A DNA stretch of 64,000 nucleotides from Oscillatoriales cyanobacterium PMM_0080 (GCA_949127775.1 CASBQF010000286.1:1-64000); one strand, 5' to 3'. Positions 51,712 through 61,795 are shown, numbered from the stretch's first letter. The notes: generated by a model not told the origin, from the letters alone. A program made the numbers and translations.

Positions 51712-52509
51712 ATGAAAGCACACAACGTTTTAAACAGTATTGCTGCCGCTGTGTTAGTTGCAGGATTGGCACTCACAGGGATTCCATCAAGTGCTGTGGC
51801 TGAACAGATCGGAAATGGCGATCGTATTGAGGGAGTAATCCGGCGCACTTCCCCGATTTACCGTTTCCGAAATATGTGGACGCCCGGTGCTCCGACGGAA
51901 GAATTGCGCGGCCAAGAATATACTTTCACTGCGCGGGAAGGCGATAACATTGAAGTGTTTTTAGATACGGATAGAAGTCGCGGTTTTACTCCGGTGATGG
52001 TACTATTTTACGGGAACAACAAACAAGTCGCTTTTACCCAAGACCGTTCTTTTAATTATGTGATTCCCCGTACCGGCGATTATAAGCTTTTGGTGTTGAC
52101 GAAAGATGCTGCGAGGGGCGGTAACTACACGCTGGAAGTTGCGGGAATTGATGGCGGCGACAGACGTGCTAGCAATGGGCGCGATGACAGAAGCGACAGG
52201 AGCCGAGAAAGCAGCAGCTACGATGGAGAACGGATTTTGCGTGATGATTTTGGCTTAAACCCGATCGACTGTCGCCTCAGACGTACTATGGTAAGAGTAA
52301 GATTTGACGATACCGGCAGAGACGGGACTTATTGCGCTGTACCGACTAGGGCTGTACCGGCGGGCGATTATTATTACAATTCGCGGACTAGAGATTTAGA
52401 TTCGGCGAGGAATGATGACGGTAGGTTCGATCGCCCTAATGATAATAGCAGGTTCGATCGTCCCGAACAATGTCGGGTATCTGTAGGTGGAGTCTGCGTG
52501 ACGAGGTAA
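51712..52509 (+). CDS. secreted hypothetical protein with PPC-like domain
   Basis: Signal-like N-terminus after ATG 51712 (SIAAAVLVAGLALTGIPSSAVAE); beta-rich GDNIEVFLDTDRSRGFTPVMVLF. Confidence 0.7.
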   Translation: MKAHNVLNSIAAAVLVAGLALTGIPSSAVAEQIGNGDRIEGVIRRTSPIYRFRNMWTPGAPTEELRGQEYTFTAREGDNIEVFLDTDRSRGFTPVMVLFYGNNKQVAFTQDRSFNYVIPRTGDYKLLVLTKDAARGGNYTLEVAGIDGGDRRASNGRDDRSDRSRESSSYDGERILRDDFGLNPIDCRLRRTMVRVRFDDTGRDGTYCAVPTRAVPAGDYYYNSRTRDLDSARNDDGRFDRPNDNSRFDRPEQCRVSVGGVCVTR

Positions 52510-52645
52510 TTTCGTTTGTTTCGTTGGGGCGGGTTTTACAAACCATCAATGAGTCAAACCAACCATCTCAAAAACCCGCCCCAAACACTACCCATGCGTT
52601 CAGGATTATTGGTATATTAATAATATTAATGATGTAGCAAAATAT

Positions 52646-52843
52646 ATGAGCGTTAAAGAACTTGAAACAGCAATTATGAACTTGTCGGTTAAGGAACTAT
52701 CAGAACTAACTGCTTGGCTGATAGAGTATCGCCAACAAGTCTGGGATAGGCAAATTGAAGACGATTTGGAGGATGGGCGGTTAGATGCGCTACTGGATGA
52801 AGTCGATGCAGAGTATGAAGCGGGATTGGCTAAAGTGTTATGA
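52646..52843 (+). CDS. putative antitoxin of a RelE/ParE-like module
   Basis: 65 aa, MNLSVKELSELTAWLIEYRQQVWDRQIEDDLEDGRLDALLDE; overlaps downstream toxin by 4 bp. Confidence 0.8.
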   Translation: MSVKELETAIMNLSVKELSELTAWLIEYRQQVWDRQIEDDLEDGRLDALLDEVDAEYEAGLAKVL

Positions 52844-53109
52844 AGCATTTGACTTTACCGCGTTTTTGGAACTGCTATCACCAGCTACCTCAAGAAATAC
52901 AAGCTTTAGCCGATAAAAATTACGAATTACTGAAAGTCGATCCGTATCACCCTTCGCTGCATTTTAAAAAAGTGGGCAGGCGAAAGCAATTGCAATCGGT
53001 GCGAGTAGGCGATAGTTACCGAGCTCTGGGAGTTGAGAAACCTGAAGGTATTATCTGGTTTTGGATAGGGACTCATGGCGATTACGATGCAATATTAGCT
53101 CAGAAATAA
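52840..53109 (+). CDS. RelE/ParE-like toxin
   Basis: 89 aa, HPSLHFKKVGRRKQLQSVRVGDSYRALGVEKPEGIIWFWIGTHGDYDAIL. Confidence 0.82.
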   Translation: MKHLTLPRFWNCYHQLPQEIQALADKNYELLKVDPYHPSLHFKKVGRRKQLQSVRVGDSYRALGVEKPEGIIWFWIGTHGDYDAILAQK

Positions 53110-53118
53110 AGTCCTCGA

Positions 53119-53690
53119 TATTTATAAACCCGCCCCAACCCAACAAACCAACTCTGATTACGAACAAGTTTTTGGGATTCTGCGATGGGTGGGGGCGGGT
53201 TCACCCTGATTTGTAACTCAAATGAACAATATTTATAAACCCGCCCCAACCCAACCAACCAACTCTGATTAGGAACAATTTTTTGGGTTTCTGTGATTTT
53301 CCCGAGGAATTGTAGGGGCGGGTTCACCCTGATTTGTAACTCAAATGAACAATATTTATAAACCCGCCCCAACCCAACCAACCAACTCTGATTAGGAACA
53401 ATTTTTTGGTATTCTGCGATGGGTGGGGGCGGGTTTTTGAGTTCGTCGATTTCATTGTAGATTTGGGCGAACCCGCCCCTACGAATCTTGGTATTTTAGA
53501 TGTAGTAAACGCCCAAAAAAATCATCTTTTCCGAGGAATTGTAGGGGCGGGTTCGCCGTGATTTGTAACTCAAACCAACAATATTTATAAACCCGCCCCA
53601 ACCCATCGGTTGGGTGGGGGCGGGTTTTTCAGTTCTGAGATTTGATGATATGAATTTGGGCGAACCCGCCCCTACGAATCTTGGTGTTTT
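53119..53690. repeat. cluster of direct and palindromic GGGGCGGGTT...AACCCGCCCC repeats
   Basis: TATTTATAAACCCGCCCCAACCCA at 53119, 53230, 53353 and 53582 plus repeated linkers. Confidence 0.88.
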
Positions 53691-53888
53691 AGATATTTGT
53701 GGGATTCGTGAAGATGTAATTGCGATCGAAATAAAGTACAGTAAGTCGATAGAAAAAATTAGACATTTCAACTGTTTTATTCGCAATAAATTGGTATATA
53801 TTCGGCTAGTTTTTAAGTCTTTTTAGGATTGTGTCGCGGGTTAAGAAACCCGGTTTCTTGGTAGAAATCGGGTTTCTTTGCGCCGCGA

Positions 53889-54634
53889 GTTTCCATTCAA
53901 TTAGTTTCCCCAGCGAGTGGGGAGCAATATGACTGCGGGCACGTCGAGGCAACAATTGAAGTTTCCATTCAATTAGTTTCCCCAGCGAGTGGGGAGTACC
54001 GATCGCCACCTGTGTAATTGAAAATTTAAACATTAAAGTAATGTTTCCATTCAATTAGTTTCCCCAGGGAGTGGGGAGTGGACGAATTAATAGTCACCGA
54101 GTACTCCTTCAAAGATCAAGTTTCCATTCAATTAGTTTCCCCAGCGAGTGGGGAGAGTAGACCAGGCTCGACTACTCTACGGAAATTGGAAAGTCAAGTT
54201 TCCATTCAATTAGTTTCCCCAGCGAGTGGGGAGTTATAGGAGGTAATGTGAGTGGTTGTGTAATATCTGGAGGTGGGCGAGTTGTTGTTTCCATTCAATT
54301 AGTTTCCCCAGCGAGTGGGGAGAAGGAAGAAGCCCAAGATCACGGCAAAAGAATATGTTTCCATTCAATTAGTTTCCCCAGCGAGTGGGGAGAAAATGAC
54401 TTTGAAACTTTAACAAGTAGAATACAAGCGTTAGAAAACTTGTTTCCATTCAATTAGTTTCCCCAGCGAGTGGGGAGTACTTTGTCAAGAACGAACAATT
54501 ATCTCTTTCAACGTATGGAGTTTCCATTCAATTAGTTTCCCCAGCGAGTGGGGAGTGAAGTATTTAGTTACAACTCAAAAAAATGCTCTTCCCATTACGT
54601 TTCCATTCAATTAGTTTCCCCAGCGAGTGGGGAG
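53889..54634. CRISPR. CRISPR array, 10 repeats / 9 spacers; probable transcription on minus strand
   Basis: 36-bp repeat GTTTCCATTCAATTAGTTTCCCCAGCGAGTGGGGAG starting at 53889, 53961, 54043, 54120, 54198, 54287, 54357, 54442, 54520 and 54599; unrelated spacers of 34-53 bp. Confidence 0.98.
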
Positions 54635-55007
54635 GCCTCCATCATACACCCTATACAGCACAAGATGTCCAGAGGCCATTTGCGAGGACTCCCAAAATTA
54701 CCCGTCAAAACTCCTTCAACCCCGCAGAAAAAATCGCTGAAACCCTTGCCCAGCAATGCTGCGAAGGCTCCAACCAAACTGCGTCATCCTAGCCATTTTT
54801 GCCTAACCCTCGCAAACTACCACAGTTCGATCGCAAATCAAACTCTACCAATTACTTCAACAGCCCAGAAGACAGAATCGATATACACATACAGACATCA
54901 GACAATAGCTGCTGCGGGTCGATCGCACAATTTTTGATCAAAAAGGACGATCGCACAATGGTAAGCTACCAAAGACATTAAAATATCTAAGGTAGAGACA
55001 AGTTAAA

Positions 55008-56072
55008 ATGTCAGCATTAAATGAAGTTCCCTTACTGTTGCGGGCAGCCCGCGGCGAAACCCTAGAACGCCCGCCCGTGTGGATGATGCGCCAAGCCGGC
55101 CGCTACATGAAGGCTTATCGAGATTTGCGAGAAAAGTATCCCTCCTTTCGCGAACGTTCTGAAATACCCGAAGTTGCGATCGAAGTTTCCCTTCAGCCGT
55201 GGCGCGCGTTTCAACCCGACGGCGTAATTTTATTTTCCGATATTGTCACCCCCATGCCCGGTTTGGGCATCGACATGGACATCGCCGAAGGTAAAGGCCC
55301 GATTATCCACGCACCAATCCGCACTCAGCAGCAAATCGACGATTTGCAACCGCTGAATCCCGAAGAAAGTTTGCCCTTTATCAAAACAATCCTCAAATCC
55401 CTGCGCGCGGAAGTTGGCAACAAATCCACTGTGCTCGGCTTTGTCGGCGCGCCCTGGACTTTAGCAGCCTACGCCGTTGAAGGTAAAGGTTCTAAGGATT
55501 ATGCCGTGATCAAAAACATGGCATTTTCCGATCCTACTTTACTACATCAGTTGCTGTCGAAATTCGCCGATGCGATCGCAGTTTATATGCGCTACCAAAT
55601 CGACTGCGGCGCGCAAGTAGTCCAAATGTTCGATTCCTGGGCCGGCCAATTGTCCCCGCAGGATTACGACACCTTCGCTCTACCATACCAAAAACAAGTA
55701 TTCGAGCAAGTCAAAAAAACCCATCCCGACACCCCGCTAATTCTGTTAGTCACAGGTAGCGGCGGCCTTCTCGAACGCATGGCTACATCCGGCGCAGATA
55801 TCGTCAGCGTCGATTGGACAGTTGACATGGCAGACGCCCGCCGACGTTTGGGCTCCAACATGAACGTTCAGGGAAATCTCGATCCCGGCGTATTGTTTGG
55901 TTCTCAAGCGTTTATTCGCGATCGAATTCTTGATACAATTCGCAAAGCGGGCCCGCGCGGACACATCCTCAATTTAGGACACGGCGTATTACCGGGAACA
56001 CCCGAAGATAACGTCCGTTTCTTCTTTGAAACCGCCAAACAAGCCGACAAATTGCTCGCAGTTACCGCTTAA
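55008..56072 (+). CDS. hemE: uroporphyrinogen decarboxylase
   Basis: [48 protein letters not shown]. Confidence 0.97.
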   Translation: MSALNEVPLLLRAARGETLERPPVWMMRQAGRYMKAYRDLREKYPSFRERSEIPEVAIEVSLQPWRAFQPDGVILFSDIVTPMPGLGIDMDIAEGKGPIIHAPIRTQQQIDDLQPLNPEESLPFIKTILKSLRAEVGNKSTVLGFVGAPWTLAAYAVEGKGSKDYAVIKNMAFSDPTLLHQLLSKFADAIAVYMRYQIDCGAQVVQMFDSWAGQLSPQDYDTFALPYQKQVFEQVKKTHPDTPLILLVTGSGGLLERMATSGADIVSVDWTVDMADARRRLGSNMNVQGNLDPGVLFGSQAFIRDRILDTIRKAGPRGHILNLGHGVLPGTPEDNVRFFFETAKQADKLLAVTA

Positions 56073-56124
56073 ATTGCGATTTGATTGCGATTAACTGATA
56101 ACGAGTAAAACTCTCGTTTATAGC

Positions 56125-56405
56125 CAAGGCCCGATTCCCCTTAAGAAGGGGGACTTTGAGAAGATTCTTATCCCCCGCTTAAGAAAGGGGACTTTGATCA
56201 GACTCTTGTCCCCCCCTTATTAAGGGGGGCTAGGGGGGATCTGGCCTCAGCATCAAATCGATAAGCCCAAAAAACTTGGAAAATCTCGCTTTTATCAGAG
56301 TCTAGATCCCCCTAAATCCCCCTTAAGAAGGGAGACTTTGATCAGACTCTTGTCCCCCCCTTATTAAGGGGGGCTAGGGGGGATCGAGCCTCAGCATCAA
56401 ATCGA
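56125..56405. repeat. dispersed GGGGGATTTAGGGGGATC-type repeat block with ~144-bp direct duplication
   Basis: ACTTTGATCAGACTCTTGTCCCCCCCTTATTAAGGGGGGCTAGGGGGGATC at ~56191 and ~56335. Confidence 0.85.
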
Positions 56406-56442
56406 AAAAACCCTAATTCCTCCCATCTTCCCCTGCGGCAAA

Positions 56443-57408
56443 ATGAACTCAAAAAAAATTTTTGTGACGGGTGCAAGTGGCTGTATCGGTCACTACATGG
56501 CCGAAACTTTGATTCAACAGACAAACCACGAACTTTACCTATTAGTTCGCAACCCCGAAAAGTTAAAATTTGATACTAATGCCCGCCCCGGCATCAATAT
56601 CATACAAGGCGACATGAGAGATATCGATCGCCATTCCGAACTTCTGCAAACAATAGATGTCGCAATTTTAGCAGCCACAGCTTGGGGAGGAACCGAAGAA
56701 GTTTTAGACGTGAATGTCACCAAAACTCTCCGCCTAATTCAATTACTTTCGCCGCAGACTTGTCAACAAGTAATTTATTTTTCAACAGCCAGCATTCTCG
56801 GTAGAGATAACAATTTACTCAAAGAAGCGGGTGAATTGGGCACAGATTATGTTAGCTCGAAATATAACTGCATGACGCAATTGTCAGCCTTGAAAAATCT
56901 ACCTCCGATTACCGCACTTTACCCGACATTAGTATTGGGAGGAGACGCACAAAAACCAGTTTCTCACCTATCATCAGGTTTGCCACTTGTCGCGAAATGG
57001 ATTGGTTTGATTCGCTGGCTGAAGGCAGATGGCAGCTTCCACTTCATCCACGGCGCAGACATTGCTACAGTAGTTAATTACTTAGTCGAACATCCGACTG
57101 CTTCCGAAGAAACGCGACATTTTGTACTCGGAAACCCGGCGATTACCGCGAATGAAGTTGTCGAACAAGCTTGCAAATATTTGCATACAAAAATATTCTT
57201 TCGGATTACTCTGTCACCTTGGCTTGCCGATTTCTTTATTTGGTTGTTCCGAATTCAAATGGCTGCTTGGGATAGATTTTGCATCAGCTACCGCCATTTT
57301 ACCTATCAAAATCTTGTCAATCCCGAAAGCATCGGATTGCCGAGTTACTGCGGCACAGTTGCCGATATGTTAAGAACTAGCGGGATTCCCGATAAAAATG
57401 CCAAGTAG
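56443..57408 (+). CDS. NAD-dependent epimerase/dehydratase (extended SDR)
   Basis: KIFVTGASGCIGHYMAETLI; YVSSKYNCM. Confidence 0.9.
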   Translation: MNSKKIFVTGASGCIGHYMAETLIQQTNHELYLLVRNPEKLKFDTNARPGINIIQGDMRDIDRHSELLQTIDVAILAATAWGGTEEVLDVNVTKTLRLIQLLSPQTCQQVIYFSTASILGRDNNLLKEAGELGTDYVSSKYNCMTQLSALKNLPPITALYPTLVLGGDAQKPVSHLSSGLPLVAKWIGLIRWLKADGSFHFIHGADIATVVNYLVEHPTASEETRHFVLGNPAITANEVVEQACKYLHTKIFFRITLSPWLADFFIWLFRIQMAAWDRFCISYRHFTYQNLVNPESIGLPSYCGTVADMLRTSGIPDKNAK

Positions 57409-57428
57409 TGCACTGCGCACCAATAATC

Positions 57429-57492
57429 GGACGGGCTGGGAGCAACGTCCCACAAGAAAAACAATTTGTGGGACGTTGCTCCTAGCCTGTCC
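57429..57492. terminator. long inverted repeat downstream of the SDR gene
   Basis: GGACGGGCTGGGAGCAACGTCCCACAA / TTGTGGGACGTTGCTCCTAGCCTGTCC (25/27); one arm also at 33347-33374. Confidence 0.55.
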
Positions 57493-57806
57493 CTAATTCT
57501 TTATCCTATTCAAGTCTACTGTTGCAAGTTCTTTTTTGCCTTAATCCCATGCTGATTAAATGAGATTATCGTCAATTAACTATGAAATAAGATAAAATAT
57601 CAGCATTTGCAGGTTTTGAAAACAAACTGCAAAATATAAAATTGCGCCCATGATATTTGTATTAGGGGGTGTCACCCCTCGTCAGATATTCGATCGCGCG
57701 CCAGATCGTAATTTTAGCCTTAACATTAAGTCTTGAGAGTCGATCGAACTCTCAAATCCCGCCAGCCCGATCGCAAGTTATTTACTGATGTGAGGTTTAA
57801 CATACT

Positions 57807-59405
57807 ATGCGAGTGCTTCTAGTTTACCCCCTGTTTCCGAAAACATTCTGGTCTTACGAGAAAATCCTAGAATTAGTCGATCGCCAAGTTTTGCTTCCAC
57901 CCTTGGGTTTGGTCACAGTAGCAGCCATTCTACCCCAAGAGTGGGAATTTAAGTTAGTCGATCGTAACATCCGACAAATCACCGAAGCAGAATGGGAATG
58001 GGCAGAGCTCGTTATTCTGTCCGCCATGATTGTCCAAAAAGAAGACTTGCTAGACATCATCCGCGAAGCCAAACGGCGCGGTAAATCCGTAGCCTGCGGC
58101 GGCCCATACCCGACTTCCGTACCCGAAGAACCCCAAGCAGCGGGCATCGACTACCTGATTCTCGACGAAGGCGAAATCACCCTACCGATGTTCGTAGAAG
58201 CGGTATTGCGGGGCGAAAAAAGTGGAATGTATCGATCGGACGGCGTAAAACCCGATGTTACCACAACCCCCGTTCCCCGCTTCGACTTACTCGAATTAGA
58301 CTGCTACGATTCGATGTCAATTCAATTTTCGCGAGGCTGTCCCTTCCAGTGCGAATTCTGCGACATCATCGTCCTCTACGGGCGCAAACCCCGCACCAAA
58401 AACCCCCAACAATTAATCGCAGAACTCGACTGTCTCTACAACCTAGGTTGGCGGCGCGGCGTGTTCATGGTAGACGACAACTTTATCGGTAACAAACGCA
58501 GTGTCAAACTATTACTAAAAGACCTAGAAGTCTGGCAAATAGAACACAAATTCCCCTTCAACTTCAACACAGAAGCATCCATCGACTTAGCCCAAGACCA
58601 AGAATTGATGGACATGATGGTGAAATGTCATTTCAATGCAGTATTCCTAGGAATTGAAACACCCGACGAAGAAAGCCTGCAAATGACCAAAAAATTCCAA
58701 AACACGCGCAATTCTCTGATCGAATCCGTAGAATTAATTGCCAAATCCGGTTTACGAGTCATGGCCGGATTCATCATCGGATTCGACGGCGAAAAAGCAG
58801 GCGCAGGCCAACGCATCGTAGACTTTGCCGAAGCAGCAGCAATTCCCAGTACAACCTTTGGAATGTTGCAAGCTTTGCCACACACTGCATTGTCGCACCG
58901 ACTAGCAAAAGAAGGGAGATTGCGCGACAAATCTGGCAACCTGAATCAGACTACATTGATGAACTTCATTCCGACGCGGCCACTAGAAGATATTGCGAGG
59001 GAATATGTCCAAGCATTTTCTGATGTGTACGATGCTGAGAAATATTTAGATCGCACCTACCGCCACTTTTTGATGTTGGGTGCACCTACAGCAGATATAC
59101 CATCAAGAATCCCCAGTTGGATCGACTTGCGAGCACTGCTAACTGTGGTTTGGCGACAAGGAGTCAAGCGTTCAACTCGATGGAAGTTCTGGCATCATTT
59201 GTTCAGCATTATCAAACGCAATCCAGCAGTTTGGGATCACTACTTAACAGTGTGTGCTCACAACGAGCATTTCCTGGAATATCGTCAAATTGTGCGGGAT
59301 GAAATCGAAGAACAATTAGCCGAGTTTTTGGCAGACGAAGCTCAACAGCAGCAGCAAAAAGCGCTGATTGCTTCCATTGCTGAAAAACAAGTGCAAGTAG
59401 TTTAA
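57807..59405 (+). CDS. B12-binding domain-containing radical SAM protein (DUF4070-like)
   Basis: N-terminal B12-binding-like domain, FSRGCPFQCEFCDI (CxxxCxxC), 532 aa. Confidence 0.92.
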   Translation: MRVLLVYPLFPKTFWSYEKILELVDRQVLLPPLGLVTVAAILPQEWEFKLVDRNIRQITEAEWEWAELVILSAMIVQKEDLLDIIREAKRRGKSVACGGPYPTSVPEEPQAAGIDYLILDEGEITLPMFVEAVLRGEKSGMYRSDGVKPDVTTTPVPRFDLLELDCYDSMSIQFSRGCPFQCEFCDIIVLYGRKPRTKNPQQLIAELDCLYNLGWRRGVFMVDDNFIGNKRSVKLLLKDLEVWQIEHKFPFNFNTEASIDLAQDQELMDMMVKCHFNAVFLGIETPDEESLQMTKKFQNTRNSLIESVELIAKSGLRVMAGFIIGFDGEKAGAGQRIVDFAEAAAIPSTTFGMLQALPHTALSHRLAKEGRLRDKSGNLNQTTLMNFIPTRPLEDIAREYVQAFSDVYDAEKYLDRTYRHFLMLGAPTADIPSRIPSWIDLRALLTVVWRQGVKRSTRWKFWHHLFSIIKRNPAVWDHYLTVCAHNEHFLEYRQIVRDEIEEQLAEFLADEAQQQQQKALIASIAEKQVQVV

Positions 59406-59422
59406 GGTTGGATAATTAAACC

Positions 59423-59469
59423 GAATACCCAAATACCAACTTTTTTAAGAAATTGGTATTTGGGTATTC
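59423..59469. terminator. bidirectional hairpin terminator
   Basis: GAATACCCAAATACCAA...TTGGTATTTGGGTATTC, perfect 17-bp stem between convergent genes. Confidence 0.75.
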
Positions 59470-59512
59470 TATTTTGTTGGTAGGCTTACTGATAAAAAAA
59501 TCACCTTATTCA

Positions 59513-59893
59513 TCACCAAACGCGCTGAATTGGATAAGCATCAAAAGCTTCATCCCGACTAATCAAAACCAGCGAATGATTCATTGTCTGTGCTACTAAA
59601 ATGCGATCGAAAGGATCTCGATGATGCAGAGGAAGACGAGTGTAACTCTCAGTATCTTCAAATGTAACTGGTAGAATTTGAGCGTTAATATATTGCAATT
59701 CTTTAGGAATATCTTCAAATGGTCGATTCAGTTGAAGCTTACCGACATTAATTTTAATCGAAATTTCCCAAAGGCTGGCAATACTAAAATATAAACCTGT
59801 TTTAGTATCAATCGCTTCTTTCGCTTTACTACCTAGATTGGAATCGCCAAGTAAGTACCACAGAAAAGCATGAGTATCTAAAAGGAATTCCAT
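59513..59893 (-). CDS. PIN-domain toxin (VapC-like)
   Basis: MEFLLDTHAFLWYLLGDSNLG...LPLHHRDPFDRILVAQTMNHSLVLISRDEAFDAYPI. Confidence 0.93.
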   Translation of the reverse strand: MEFLLDTHAFLWYLLGDSNLGSKAKEAIDTKTGLYFSIASLWEISIKINVGKLQLNRPFEDIPKELQYINAQILPVTFEDTESYTRLPLHHRDPFDRILVAQTMNHSLVLISRDEAFDAYPIQRVW

Positions 59894-59894
59894 G

Positions 59895-60116
59895 TTACAT
59901 ATATTCCTTTAAATCTTCCAGCGGTTGATCGAAATCATCAGACATAACGATTTGACCAGCCCAGCTACCATAACCATGAGGTTGTTCAAGTTGTTCTGGA
60001 GATGATTCAGTTTTTGCGTGTTTCTCAAGTAAATATTTTGCATAATGCAAAATTTCTTGTTTTAGAGATTCTGGCATCTTGACGACTGTTTGAAAAATCT
60101 GTAGATCAATAGTCAT
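59895..60116 (-). CDS. DUF2281-type antitoxin
   Basis: 73 aa, MPESLKQEILHYAKYLLEKH; immediately upstream of PIN toxin. Confidence 0.82.
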   Translation of the reverse strand: MTIDLQIFQTVVKMPESLKQEILHYAKYLLEKHAKTESSPEQLEQPHGYGSWAGQIVMSDDFDQPLEDLKEYM

Positions 60117-60206
60117 GGTTTATGTGCAATTTTTACTATGTGATATTCACTCATTATACTGTAATTTATGATATCATAGAATCCAAAACTTATTGACTCA
60201 AATTAT

Positions 60207-60683
60207 ATGACCACAATAACTACAATAACAACAGCCTCCGAACTAGCAGATTACTACATTTGGTTTGCCAATGACGTAGGCTCCTACCTCAGCAACCACA
60301 AGCTTCAAAAACTCTTGTACTACGCCCAAGCATGGTATTTAGCCTTTGAAGATACACCGCTTTTTGAGGAGGATTTTGAAGCCTGGGTGCACGGGCCGAC
60401 TATCCCGACTTTATTTTATGAATACAAAGAACAATTTGGGTTTAAGCCAATTCTCAAAGAAGTCGAAAAACCAGAGTTTCCCGAAGACGTACAAGAATTT
60501 TTAGACGACTTATCCAAGGATTATTTATTTCGGGATGCTTATGAGTTAGAATTGATGGTACGCCGCGAAGACCCTTGGATTAAGGCGAGAGGTGAGTTGC
60601 CAAAAGATGAACCTTCTCATGCTATTATTTCTAAGGAATCAATGAAAGAATACTACAAAACCCGTGTCATCGAAGAAGAATAA
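60207..60683 (+). CDS. Panacea/SocA-like (DUF4065) antitoxin-domain protein
   Basis: SELADYYIWFANDVGSYLSNHKLQKLLYYAQAWYLAFEDTPLFEEDFEAWVHGPTIPTLFYEYK. Confidence 0.9.
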   Translation: MTTITTITTASELADYYIWFANDVGSYLSNHKLQKLLYYAQAWYLAFEDTPLFEEDFEAWVHGPTIPTLFYEYKEQFGFKPILKEVEKPEFPEDVQEFLDDLSKDYLFRDAYELELMVRREDPWIKARGELPKDEPSHAIISKESMKEYYKTRVIEEE

Positions 60684-61107
60684 AAAAAGACAAGATACAA
60701 ATCTTCGCAGTCAGCCATCTTCCGCCAAGAGAGAGGTTGTCGAAATACAAATACCGGAAGGAGTTAGTTTTTCTTTCAGGTACTATCAGGATGACAAAGA
60801 TAAATTTTCACTAGCCGGCCGAGATTCTAGATATCTAGCCTCTCTGTTGAGAAGGCTACGGGATTTATCACAATTGAATTCTCAAGAAATCATCAATAAT
60901 CAGAGTAAAAGCCTGCGCTGTCATGGCATAGCATGGCAAGATACAACTGAGCCTAATGGTTTCGGGATTCCCAATGAAGCTATGCTAGTAAATATCCCCT
61001 ATCAGTTTCAAATATCTGCTAATGAATATTGTAGGGTGCATGGATTTTTTAGTGAAAATATTTTTTATATTGTTTGGCTAGACCCAGACCACAATCTTTA
61101 TAGTTGA
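60664..61107 (+). CDS. unknown protein overlapping the Panacea gene; putative cognate toxin
   Basis: 147 aa from GTG 60664, 20-bp overlap; C-terminus YCRVHGFFSENIFYIVWLDPDHNLYS. Confidence 0.75.
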   Translation: MSSKKNKKRQDTNLRSQPSSAKREVVEIQIPEGVSFSFRYYQDDKDKFSLAGRDSRYLASLLRRLRDLSQLNSQEIINNQSKSLRCHGIAWQDTTEPNGFGIPNEAMLVNIPYQFQISANEYCRVHGFFSENIFYIVWLDPDHNLYS

Positions 61108-61348
61108 AACGAACGTAATTTATTGCATTCAATCAATATCATATAATAAAGAACTGATTAAGCTAACTAATATTAGTATGCGCCCGCTTGTTTTTGAGTT
61201 GGTAGTCGTCATATTTTGTCTGCTAAGTATCTTAGAATAAATCTCTTGAGAAAAAAAGTTTTTCAGAACCCAGTTTCTATATATTTATAATAATAGCTAT
61301 GCTACGATCGACAAACGAACAATTAACTTGTGGCACGGGTGTGAGTAA

Positions 61349-61795
61349 GTGATTTCAGAATTCGATGAAAACGGCAATCTACCGCCGGGAGTTCATTTTT
61401 GCGAATGGGAGGAGTTTGAGGAGAGATTTGGCACGAATGTTAAAAGAGAGAACTTGATACGGGGCTTTAAATTGGCAATGACCCAGTTAAAAGCAGCAGG
61501 TGCTAGAACTATCTATATTGATGGTAGTTTTGTTACCAGCAAAGAAAGACCTAATGATTTTGATGCTTGTTATGATTGTGAAACAGTAGACAGAGAGTAT
61601 CTGAGAATCAATGCTCCTAGATTGTTCAATCATCATGACCGAAATGCCCAAAAAGCTAAGTATAGAGGGGAGATTTTTCCCTCTGACGAACCTGTAGGCA
61701 ATTACGGCGACAATTCCTTTGATTTTTTTCAGACTGATAGAGACAAAAACAAGAAAGGAATTATAGCGATAGATTTAATGAGGTGGGAACCATGA
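61349..61795 (+). CDS. DUF6932-like protein with minimal nucleotidyltransferase motif
   Basis: IYIDGSFVTSKERPNDFDACYD (GS...DxD); GTG start at 61349. Confidence 0.75.
   Translation: MISEFDENGNLPPGVHFCEWEEFEERFGTNVKRENLIRGFKLAMTQLKAAGARTIYIDGSFVTSKERPNDFDACYDCETVDREYLRINAPRLFNHHDRNAQKAKYRGEIFPSDEPVGNYGDNSFDFFQTDRDKNKKGIIAIDLMRWEP

Noticed and set aside
53100-54054. ORFs 53100-53381, 53496-53786, 53614-53826 and 53806-54054
   Set aside because: They read through the GGGGCGGGTT repeat cluster and the CRISPR array; repeated peptide VGLGRVYKYCSFELQIRVNPP only mirrors DNA repeats.
54156-54197. GAGTAG...CTACTC palindrome within CRISPR spacer 4
   Set aside because: Short and expected by chance or from the protospacer; no evidence of function.
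54248-54981. ORFs 54248-54457, 54548-54937, 54583-54792 and 54799-54981
   Set aside because: Most of these translate CRISPR repeats (SIQLVSPASGE, FHSISFPSEWG) and the rest is flanking intergenic sequence; not proteins.
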